A DNA stretch of 64,000 bases from Macrostomum hystrix (lineage: Eukaryota > Platyhelminthes > Macrostomidae): NCBI GenBank assembly GCA_950097015.1, contig CATNEN010000038.1:18424001-18488000 (forward strand), written 5' to 3'. Positions within the stretch are counted from its first letter, which is position 1. Each line of letters starts with the position of its first letter. The notes under the pieces were generated by a model. It saw only the letters and a program-made list of their open reading frames with translations, had not been told where the DNA came from and ran no database searches. The position numbers and the translations under genes were made by a program. Below, in pieces: positions 13,601 through 25,600 of the stretch.

Positions 13601-16600
13601 CCCCCCCCTGTTGGACTGAATCTTCATTATTTCTCGGGGCCGCTTCACTGTACGCTTCCTGTTCTAGCAATGGGACTGCACGAATGGACTGAATTGCAGT
13701 TTTCGTTACTCTAACATTCGTTACTTTGGCGTCATTGATTTTTTAAATCCTGCCTTCGTTACTTTCGTTTTCATTAATTCGTTACTCCAACCTTCGTTAT
13801 TTTAGATTTCTAGAATTCGTTAGTCCAGCCTTCGTTACTTCGAGAATTCGAGAATTTGTTACGCTAAGCTTCGTTACTTTAGCTTTCAAGAATTCGGTAC
13901 TCAAAACTTCGTTACTTTAGATTTCTAGAATTCGTTAGTCCAGCCTTCGTTACTTCGAGAATTTGTTACAATAAACTTCGTTACTTTAGAATCAAGAATT
14001 CGGTACTCAAACCTTCGTTACTTTAGATTTCTAGATTTCGTTAGTCCAGCCTTCGTTACTTCGAGAATTTGTTACACTAAGCTTCGTTACTTTAGCTTTC
14101 AAGAATTCGTTAGTCCAACCTTCTTCACTTTTGCTTAATGAATTTCGTTACTATAGCCTTCGTTACTTTAGCATTATAGACTTCGTTACTCCTGCCTTTT
14201 TTAATTGTTAACTAAAAAGTCCAGTTACGAGCTACTTGATTTTTCTGTCAATATTTTCCGTGATTATATAGATATATTGAGTTGTATATTTCCTCTTTTC
14301 ACTTGAGTCCGCTGTCGTTTTTTACTTTGAATGTTACAAATCGATATTTACTATTTGGCAACGAAGCTTATTAAGCTTTGCCTTTGGGTTTAGACAACAA
14401 AATGCGAATGATTATTCGATGCTTTTTCCAATAGTTTCGAGTCGGCTGTCTTGTTTGGCCCTAATGATCGTTATTGAACGTGCCGTTTCACTATTCACTC
14501 CACCCATTATAGGCTAAAAAATTTGACCCCAAGAAGAGTATAATTCCTCTTACTCAGTTATTAGGTTCAACAGGCTGGCGACTCTGTTTTGGGCGTGCTC
14601 AAAAATTAATTAATTCAGCTCAGGGCAAGCCGGTTTTGGGTTCCCCAGGGTTGCGTAATAATGCATTCGGCCTGCCTTGCCTGCTCTGGTGAGATTTTGT
14701 GATTGTTTTTTTTCTGTATCGATTGGCACACGAAATGATAGACAAATTTGTTGTCTTACATCTCCCATTTTTTCCTTCAGTCATACTGGTTTCATAATTT
14801 TAATTAGGGAATATTTTGCTTAAGGCACAGTGATAGTGTAGACTGCCTTCACAATGAGACAGTCAGGGAAGATGTACACACCTGTGTGAGTGTGTGTGCG
14901 TGTGTGCTCAGGAGTCAGCGAAATGGGCAGGATTGCCTCCTCTCTGGCTGCGGGTCTAGTGTCACCAAACATTGCGCCCGCAGCCCTGCTTTTTAGAGGT
15001 TTCATGTTCTCAATGTTTGCGAATGATTCGAGCACACTGATATTTAATGGCTTTTTCTGGTATTTGTCATCTAACAAGCATTGAATAACAATGTGCTCTA
15101 TTCGATGTGCACTGACACGCAAAATCACATCGCAATTGAAGATTTTTTCACTGATTGTTTTGCCGTGTTTTACCTTTTTGCTCACTTGTCATTAGAAATG
15201 ACCCCACCATGTCATGCTGTCATCTAGCTTACTCATCTCAAGATAGATTTTCAAGCGAAAAAGCTTTTCAAAAATACAGTTTTCTTTTTTGTATTGTCCT
15301 AATATTTAGGCTTACTTACGCTATGTTTTATAACTTTATAACGGAGATTGTAGCCTAGCGGTTAGGGCGTCGGACTTACGACTTGAAGGTCGGGGGTTCG
15401 ATTCCCTCTCGTCTGGACAATTAAAAGACAATCTGTATCCTTTAGCAAGACACTTAACTCTGCATTGCTTCAGTTCACCCAGCTGTTAAATGGGTACCAG
15501 CATTTGGGCAGGTGTTATCAATTATTATATTACTAATTATATTTGTCACAGTTTTCACATCATTTTGCCCATTTCGCTGACTCCTGAGCACACGCGCACG
15601 CGGATACCGTACGCAGGCACACCCACACAGGTGTGTACATGCTCTGGGACTTTCTCATGGTCAGGCAGTGTACACTCTCACTGTGTCTTGTAGGTTGTCC
15701 CTCGAGGGCGTAAATTGCACGAAAAGCAGCCAAGTCTTCTATTCGCGGCTGCGCCCCAATTTAATATGGCCTCGCCGTGGACTCCAGCTCAGGGACCTTG
15801 GTGCGAGACGCAAACGCGTTTACCGCACCGCCATCCACTCCTTATATAGTCAGTACAGTCAATCAGCTCCTAAATATTCAGAATTAATAGCACCAGAAGC
15901 AGACGTCAGTCATTGTTGTTATTTCTGCATTCCCTAACCATATTCCCATGAATATGAACAGATCCCCAGGCACTGCTAGCTTTGTTCACACCTACTTCCG
16001 GCCTGGAAATTACACCCTGCTGCTGCTGCTGCTGCCGTTGCTGCAAAGGGAACCCGCATTGCTTGCCACTTCCGGTCGACAACTGGCGACAGTCGCTAGG
16101 CAGCTTCCGGTTCGAGTTTTGCCAGCTCCGGCTGTTCGTGTGCTGGCGTTAACCTGCTTAAACTGTCTGATGACCGAGGACAGACAGCTCATACACCTGG
16201 CAAGCTCACCTCCTGCTGCTGCTGCTGATCAGACCTTCTTTAGCCTCAGGTGAGATCAGTATAGTAGCCTGAGACTGTGATGGTGAAGCAATAGAATGGA
16301 TTGCTAATCTATGCAATTAGATAAAGGAATAAAATGGATTGCTAATCCATCCCATTAGATGATGGAATAGGATGGATTGCTAATCTATGCAATTAGATAA
16401 AGGAATATAATGGATTGCTAATCTATGCAATTAGATAAAGGAATAGAATGGATTGCTAATCGATCCCATTAGATGATGGAATAGGATGGATTGCTAATCT
16501 ATGCAATTAGATAAAGGAATAGAATGGATTGCTAATCTATGCCATTAGATGAAGTAATAGAATGGATTGCTAATCTATGCAATTAGATAACGGAATAGAA

Positions 16601-19600
16601 TGGATTGCTAATCCATCCCATTAGATGATGGAATAGGATGGATTGCTAATCTATGCAATTAGATAAAGGAATAGAATGGATTGCTAATCTATTCCATTAG
16701 ATGAAGAAATAGAATCTAATGCGCATTATCGCATTAGATAATAATTTAAATAATAATTTATCAATCAATATTTTTTCCTTCAGAACCGACGCCAAGTTTC
16801 CACTGGTGGCTCGGGTAAATTTTGGCGATGGCGAATCACTCGAGCTCGGCCTTCGCGAGCCAGATCTAACAATGACACCTGGAATAATTACTGTTCTCAA
16901 TTTTAGCCATGCTTTTAGTGCTGGTAAGTTTTTATGCATTATTCTTTTACAAACTAATTACATATTTTTGTTTACAGAACTGTTGTTCTGACACAGAATC
17001 TGTAAACCCGTCTGTAATACAGAATCTGTAAACCTGTCTCTAATACAGAATCTGTAAACCCGTCTGTAATACAGAATCTGTAAAAAATGTCTGTAACACA
17101 GAATCTGTAAACTGGTCTGTAATACAGAATCTGTGAACTGGTCAGTAATACAGAATCTATAAACATGGCTGTAATTCAGAATCTGTAAACTGGTCTGTAA
17201 TACAGAATCTGTAAACCAGCCTGTAATACAGAATCTGTAAACAGCCTGTAATACAGAATCAGTAAACCAGCCTATAATTCAGAATCTGTAAACTGGTCCG
17301 TAATACAGAATCTTTAAACTGGTCTGTAATACAGAATCTGTAAACATGACTGTAATACAGAATCTGTAAACCTGTCTGTACTATACAGACTATGTAGACA
17401 TGTGTTTGTAAAAGCTGTTTAGCATCACTTTTTGCATTGACATGTTCTAGATCAAAATCTAGATAGCAAAACAAGTTTTCTTGTGCTGCTAGTATAAAAA
17501 ATAGTTTTTTTCTTTGAGTTTCCCACGCGTTTGGTGAAGGTTAGACTGTGAAAATTTGTTTTATTATTACCCTGAGCTGAGCTAGAACTGGAAGAGATGA
17601 AATAAAAAATAAATAAATAAAATTGCTTTCACTGAATCTCCTGTCCTTGGTGACAAATATCAGGAGGCGAACATTTGATTGACAGGTTATATAATATTTG
17701 ACACCTTGGCCCTTCTAAAAGCGTTTTTTCGATTTCTATATCCATGACGGGTTATCATTATCTGCTTAGAGCTGTTAAGTATCATTCAGGTACAGTATGT
17801 CACTGACAGGAATGCCTGGATAATCAATTTGACATGACAGGCAGGGCTATTTTTTATAAAGCTTAAGTGTGAAAACATGTAATGAGTCACCATCTTGCGC
17901 TACTCAATTTAGACGCTAGGAATTCTCAGCTAGATTCAGAACCTCTTTGACATTCATCGCCAAGGCTTCTCACACCAGGCCCCATTCAGTTCTCAATAGC
18001 ACTTTCACTCAACCACTCACCCTTCTGCTCTCCTTCTATAGCTGCTTCACGCGTTTAATAGCCATGGATTTTGTTGCCATGGAGACAATAAAAATTGCGT
18101 TTACGAATAATTTACAACCTCTATGTTGTGCATATATGCATGGTTTTCTGTACGGCGTCTCTTCACTTTATATAATGTCGTGAGAATTTTTTTTTTGAAT
18201 TACGTTCTATAGCCATAAGTAGCTATGTACTCACTAGTATGTAGTTTTTCATATATAATCTTGAGTTAATGGTAAGAATGAGAATTTGAAATAATTAGGT
18301 AAATGATCAGAAATTGTATGGGAGAATTAAGGAAGTGAGATAACGGGAGAACTGTGCAAGAGAGAGAATGGGAGAATTAAGGAAGTGAGATAACGGGAGA
18401 ATTGTGGAAGAGAGAGAATGGGAGAATTGTGGAAGAGAGAGAATGGGAGAATTGTGGATGAGAGATAATGGGAGAATTGTGGAAGAGAGATAATGGGAGA
18501 ATTGTGGATGAGAGAGAATGGGAGAATTGTGGAATTGAGAGATAATGGGAGAATTGTGGAATTGAGTTAATGGGAGAATTGTGGATGAGAGATAATGGGA
18601 GAATCGTGGAAGCTTGAGAATGAGAGTCGGGAATCCGCGAAGAAAGATGATGGGAGAAATGCGAAATTAGAAGTTTGTGCTAAGGATCTGCTACTGTTCG
18701 GGAATTTTTTAACGAGGCCAAATCAAAACTGATAATTAAATATAGTTGAGTTGGGAGATGCACTTAACTTAAATTATTGTTCTCGCGTTGACAACCAAAG
18801 GGTGTTAATATTCTTTGAATTAGTTTACTCTAATTTACTGAGCATGCTCAGGCCACATTGTGTGTGGTCTAATTTCATGACAATTTCATTGCTACTGCTA
18901 TTACATTGTGTTGCCTGACCCTTTCTGGCCCTTCACTCAGCTAACTACTGTATATAATACTGAGTCATGGCGTTATCAATTTTCTATTTCTAATTGGTCA
19001 CTGCAGGGCGGTCCTACAGAGTGACTGTTAGCCTAGTTTCACCCATCAGCACTCGGCTTGTGCTACCTCCGGTCGCGTTACAACTTCAATGCATCTCGGC
19101 TGGTATTTCAATTGAATCAAGTCGAGATTTTGTATTCGTATCGTCTACTAGAAGCACTTTTGTTGCCAAATTATCGAATTTGTTGCCGACGAATGTGCTA
19201 CGACCTGGTTACAATGTACGATGGGATTTTGGCGACGGAACTGTTAGCGATCAGGCGGGATGTAAGTTGCTGTCTGGTTTAAATGTCTAACATATTTCAA
19301 TGTAACACTGCCAAACATATTAATAATCTAACACGTCTAACATCTTTAGTATCTAACACGTCTAACATCTTTAGTATCTAACACGTCTAACATCTTTAGT
19401 ATCTAACACGTCTAAAATCTTTAGTATCTAACAGTTCTAACATCTTTAGTATCTAACATGTCAAACATCTTTAGTATCTAACACGTCTAACATCTTTAGT
19501 ATCTAACACGTCTAACATCTTTAGTATCTAACACGTCTAACATCTTTAGTATCTAACACGTTTAACATCTTTAGTATCTAACACGTCTAACATCTTTAGT

Positions 19601-22600
19601 ATCTATCACGTTTAACATCTTTAGTATCTAACACGTTTAACATCTTTAGTATCTAACACGTCTAACATCTTTAGTATCTAACACGTTTAACATCTTTAAC
19701 GTTTAACATCTTACTAATTAAATTTAGTAAAGTTGAGTATGCAAATGCGTAAATATTTACTAATAATATTTTTCAGACACTTCAATGTTCAACATTAGCC
19801 ACGTTTATCAAACTGCGAGCTTCTATCGACTGAAAGTGTCGTTACTTCAACCATATGAGAATTTTGCATCAGCAGCAGCAACAATAACAACAATGTCCAG
19901 CTCTTCTCTTGCTAAAGTTGTATTGGCTTCAAGTGTAGCTTATGTCAACGTGTTCGACCGGATTGACTGTAAGATAACTCATAAATTAATAAATCAATAA
20001 ATCAATAAATCAATAAATCAATAGATAAATGTAACATTTAACTTCCAGCCTGCACCTTGATAGCAGCCGATTACATGGTAGATTCAACGCTAAGATTACA
20101 AGGCTACACTGTTCCCTTTGTTAACAACGCCCGGTGGATTATTTCTAAATTTTTTAAAAACGATCCAGACTTCGGTAAAGAGCCAGTCTGCCGTCCCTCT
20201 GGCGCCATTGTTGAATGCGACGCCTATTTGCGAAAGTTCAGCGCGTAAGTGCCGGCAATTAGTGTCTGCTGCTGCTGTGTACTGCTATGCAAATTGCCTA
20301 TGTAAATTGTCTCCCATCTCTCCTCTTCTCTCCCCTCTCTCCTTTCCACTCCCATCTCTCCTCTTCTCTCCCCTCTCTCCTTTCCACTCCCATCTCTCCT
20401 CTTCTCTCCTATCTCTCCTTTCCTCTCCCATCTCTCCTGTCCTCTCCTATCTCTCCTCTTCTCTCCCATCTCTCCTCTCCGCTCCCATCTCTCCTCTCCT
20501 CTCCCATCTCTCCTCTCCTCTCCCATCTCTCCTCTCCTCTCCCATCTCTCCTTTCCTCTCCCATCTCTCCTTTCCTCTCCCATCTCTCCTTTCCTCTCCC
20601 ATCTCTCCTCTCCTCTCCTATCTCTCCTCTCCTCTCCTCTCCCATCTCTCCTTTCCTCTCCCATCTCTCCTCTTCTCTCCCATCTCTCCTTTCCTCTCCC
20701 ATCTCTCCTCTCCTCTCCCATCTCTCCTCTTCTCTCCCATCTCTCCTTTCCTCTCCCATCTCTCCTCTCCTCTCCCTTCCTTCTTTTCTCTCCCATCTCT
20801 CCTCTCCTCTCCCATCTCTCCTCTCCTCTCCCATCTCTCCTCTTCTCTCCCATCTCTCCTCTTCTCTCCCATCTCTCCTTTCCTCTCCCATCTCTCCTCT
20901 TCTCTCCCATCTCTCCTCTCCTCTCCCATCTCTCCTCTTCTCTCCCATCTCTCCTCTTCTCTCCCATCTCTCCTTTCCTCTCCCATCTCTCCTCTCCGCT
21001 CCCATCTCTCCTCTCCTCTCCCATCTCTCCTCTCCTCTCCCATCTCTCCTCTCCTCTCCCATCTCTCCTTTCCTCTCCCATCTCTCCTTTCCTCTCCCAT
21101 CTCTCCTCTCCTCTCCCATCTCTCCTTTCCTCTCCCATCTCTCCTCTTCTCTCCCATCTCTCCTCTCCTCGCCTCTCCCATCTCTCCTCTTCTCTCTCAT
21201 CTCTCATCTCCTCTCCCATCTCTCCTCTTCTCTCCCATCTCTCCTCTCCTCTCCCATCTCTCCTCTCCTCTCCCATCTCTCCTCTCCTCTCCCATCTCTC
21301 CTTTCCTCTCCCATCTCTCCTTTCCTCTCCCATCTCTCCTTTCCTCTCCCATCTCTCCTCTCCTCTCCCATCTCTCCTCTCCTATCTCCCATCTCCATAA
21401 CCCCTTTGCTCTCCAATCTCCTCTCCCCTTTCTCTCTCTTCTCTCCTTGCCAATCCCCTCTTCTCTCCAATTTACTCTGTCCGTTGAGAGAGCTGCTCTA
21501 ATTATTTTTCATATTTTTCCTGTCCTACCCCGTTCTATCCCACCAACATATTTCTCCAGTTCACTCAATCATCATAGTTTGATGATTGAGCATTATGCTA
21601 TCCTTTATTAGGCTCCTGTAAAAAATGTGGATATTTCAGTTAACATCGTATGCACATACACGCAATATATTTCACTGCCCAGGGGAAACTCAAAAATAGA
21701 GTACTGGAAAAAAATGAGCTCAAGCTTATATAAGCTTTAGATTTTAGAAGTCTGATGGATCACCGGAGGGTTCGTTCCCAGTAGGGTGTCATTGGGAGGC
21801 TTGGGGACAGAAGTTATGTTTGTTTACCGATGAGTTAGTCGCCTTATACTTAAGGCGATAAAATGGAATGAAATGGAATGAAATGGAATGAAATGGAATG
21901 AAATGGAATGAAATGGAATGAAATGGAATGAAATGGAATGAAATGGAATGAAATGGAATGAAATGGAATGAAATGGAATGAAATGGAATGAAATGGAATG
22001 AAATGGAATGAAATGGAATGAAATGGAATGAAATGGAATGAAATGGAATGAAATGGAATGAAATGGAATGAAATGGAATGAAATGGAATGAAATGGAATG
22101 AAATGGAATGAAATGGAATGGAATGAAATGGAATGAAATGGAATGAAATGGAATGAAATGGAATGAAATGGAATGAAATGGAATGAAATGGAATGAAATG
22201 GAATGAAATGGAATGAAATGGAATGAAATGGAATGAAATGGAATGAAATGGAATGAAATGGAATGAAATGGAATGAAATGGAATGAAATGGAATGAAATG
22301 GAATGAAATGGAATGAAATGGAATGGAATGAAATGGAATGAAATGGAATGAAATGGAATGAAATGGAATGAAATGGAATGAAATGGAATGAAATGGAATG
22401 AAATGGAATGAAATGGAATGAAATGGAATGAAATGGAATTTACTAATTGCCTAATCTGACAGGTTTGATGCCACAGTTAGCAACGAGGTGTCCAGTGTGA
22501 CCTGTCGTGTCTGCTGGCCCCTGTCTTCTGTAGACTTGAGCAGGCTGGACCACAACTCAAACGTACCGCTGGCATTTTCCACCGTCGCTGCCGGCGTCAC

Positions 22601-25600
22601 GCAAAAAATTCTAGCTGACAAAGTGTCAAGTCCTTGTGCGGAACTCAACTGGTCCTTCGTTGTAGACGGTACTCAAGTCTTCGCTGCTCAAACTGGACCC
22701 ACCGAGAAAGCCATCTCCTACAATTTTCCCAGGTGAGGATTTTTGGACTAAGGGTCGCCTCGTTGAGCTCAATTTTTGATCCAACATTTTTAGGATATAT
22801 TTTTAACTTTAACTCAAGATTTCCAGTTATCCCTAACTACTCTATCCCTAACCTAACTAAGCTACTAATCCCATCCCTGATCCCAGTTTCAGCTACTAAT
22901 CCCATCCCTGATCCCCAGTTTCAGCTACTAATCCCATCCCTGATCCCCAGTTTCAGCTACTAATCCTATGCCTGATCCCCAGTTTCAGCTACTAATCCTA
23001 TGCCTGATCCCAGTTTCAGCTACTAATCCCATTCCTGATCCCCAGTTTCAGCTACTAATCCCATTCCTGATCCCCAGTTTCAGCTACTAATCCCATTCCT
23101 GATCCCCAGTTTCAGCTACTAATCCCATCCCTGATCCCCACTTTCAGCTACTAATCCTATGCCTGATCCCCAGTTTCAGCTACTAATCCCATCCCTTATC
23201 CTCAGTTTCAGCTACTAATCCAATCACTGATCCCAGTTTCAGCTACTAATCCCATCCCTTATCCTCAGTTCAGCTACTAATCCCATTCCGGATCCCCAGT
23301 TTCAGCTACTAATCCCATTCCTGATCCTCAGTTTCAGCTACTAATCCAATCACTGATCCCAGTTTCAGCTACTAATCCCATCCCTTATCCCCAGTTTCAG
23401 CTACTAATCCCATCCCTGATCCTCGGTTTCAGCTTCTAATCCCATCCCTGATCCCCAGCTTCAGCTACTAATCCCATCCCTTATCCTCAGTTTCAGCTAC
23501 TAATCCCATCCCTTATCCTCAGTTTCAGCTACTAATCCCATCCCTGATCCCCAGTTTCAGCTACTAATCCCATCCCTTATCCTCAGTTTCAGCTACTAAT
23601 CCCATCCCTGATCCTCAGTTTCAGCTACTAATTCCATGCCTGATCCTCAGTTTCAGCTACTAATCCCATTCCTGATCCCCAGTTTCAGCTACTAATCCCA
23701 TTCCTGATCCCCAGTTTCAGCTACTAATCCCATCCCTGATCCCCACTTTCAGCTACTAATCCTATGCCTGATCCCCAGTTTCAGCTACTAATCCCATCCC
23801 TTATCCTCAGTTTCAGCTACTAATCCAATCACTGATCCCAGTTTCAGCTACTAATCCCATCCCTTATCCTCAGTTCAGCTACTAATCCCATTCCGGATCC
23901 CCAGTTTCAGCTACTAATCCCATTCCTGATCCTCAGTTTCAGCTACTAATCCAATCACTGATCCCAGTTTCAGCTACTAATCCCATCCCTTATCCCCAGT
24001 TTCAGCTACTAATCCCATCCCTGATCCTCGGTTTCAGCTTCTAATCCCATCCCTGATCCCCAGCTTCAGCTACTAATCCCATCCCTTATCCTCAGTTTCA
24101 GCTACTAATCCCATTCCTGATCCCAGTTTCAGCTACTAATCCCATTCCTGATCCCAGTTTCAGCTACTAATCCCATCCCTTATCCTCAGTTTCAGCTACT
24201 AATCCCATCCCTGATCCTCAGTTTCAGCTACTAATTCCATGCCTGATCCTCAGTTTCAGCTACTAATCCCATCCCTGATCCCCAGCTTCAGCTACTAATC
24301 CCATTCCTGATCCCAGTTTCAGCTACTAATCCCATCCCTTATCCCCAGTTTCAGCTACTAATCCCATCCCTGATCCTCCGTTTCAGCTTCTAATCCCATC
24401 CCTGATCCTCAGTTTCAGCTACTAATTCCATGCCTGATCCTCAGTTTCAGCTACTAATCCCATCTCTGATCCCCAGCTTCAGCTACTAATCCCATCCCTG
24501 ATCCCCAGTTTCATAAGCTCAGTGTTATTACATAAAATGGTAAAAATTTCCGCAAAATGACACTGCAATCTTCAATCTCCAACTTGAGTTCAGGTCCGGC
24601 TCCTATTCGGTATCAGTGACGGCCAGCATTGGGCCCTTCTCTGTTTCTCACACATGTCGGGTGTTCTCTATGCTACCGGCTGATCTCTGCAACGCTCCGC
24701 ATTTTTTCGTTTATCCCGAGCCGTTGCTAATTGACGGAATTGGCCTACCTGTTGGCTTCTTCGATGGAATAATTGGCGGCGTTGCTATACAATTAGCGTC
24801 CCTGGCAACCGAAACTTGCGGTTTTCAACTGAAATTAAAACAGCCGCAGCTGACCTACAGTTTGGTGATGCGTCACCTAGCAACTAACTGGACAATCTCT
24901 ATGGGACCAACTGTCTGGCCAATTTTGAATGCATTCTTTTCGTTGCCTAGCAACCATCCGCTAGGCGACTACCAAGCCGTTGCTAGGATCAGCGTTGACA
25001 TTAGCAACCAGTCAATGCAGCCAGTCTATGTAGAACGAACATTCGGGATGGTTGCGCGGCCGAGCGAGGCGTGGCTTGTCCGTCTTCTGCCCGATTCAGG
25101 CATTGGCTTCCTCGTCACAGTGTCCCGCCTTGGTAGCGATGGTACTGAAGCCGGCGCGGCGCCTTTGATCTTTGCGCCAGTGGTTAATCCGAATATGTGA
25201 GTCATTTTTATGATTATTTTCTATTGGGTTCTGGTGTTTATGGTTTAACTTTACGGGTTGAGACACCTGACCTGGTTTCTAAGGAGTTTTGAGACACCTG
25301 ATCTGTTTTCTTTGGGGTTTTGAGACACCTGACCTGGTTTCTAAGGAGTTTTGAGACACCTGATCTGTTTTCTTTGGGGTTTTGAGACACCTGACCTGGT
25401 TTCTATGGAGTTTTGAGACACCTGACCTGGTTTCTAAGGAGTTTTGAGACACCTGATCTGTTTTCTTTGGGGTTTTGAGACACCTGACCTGGTTTCTAAG
25501 GAGTTTTGAGACACCTGACCTGGTTTCTATGGAGTTTTGAGACACCTGACCTGGTTTCTATGGAGTTTTGAGACACCTGACCTGGTTTCTATGGAGTTTT

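Noticed and set aside
15343-15420. A functional tRNA gene
   Set aside because: The head has box A and B but is joined to a SINE body and occurs in several diverged copies; no clean cloverleaf with a paired acceptor stem.
20118-21611. 497-codon and other very long open frames
   Set aside because: They read through the 19-bp CT array in all frames and both strands; no domain, and the array lies in an intron.
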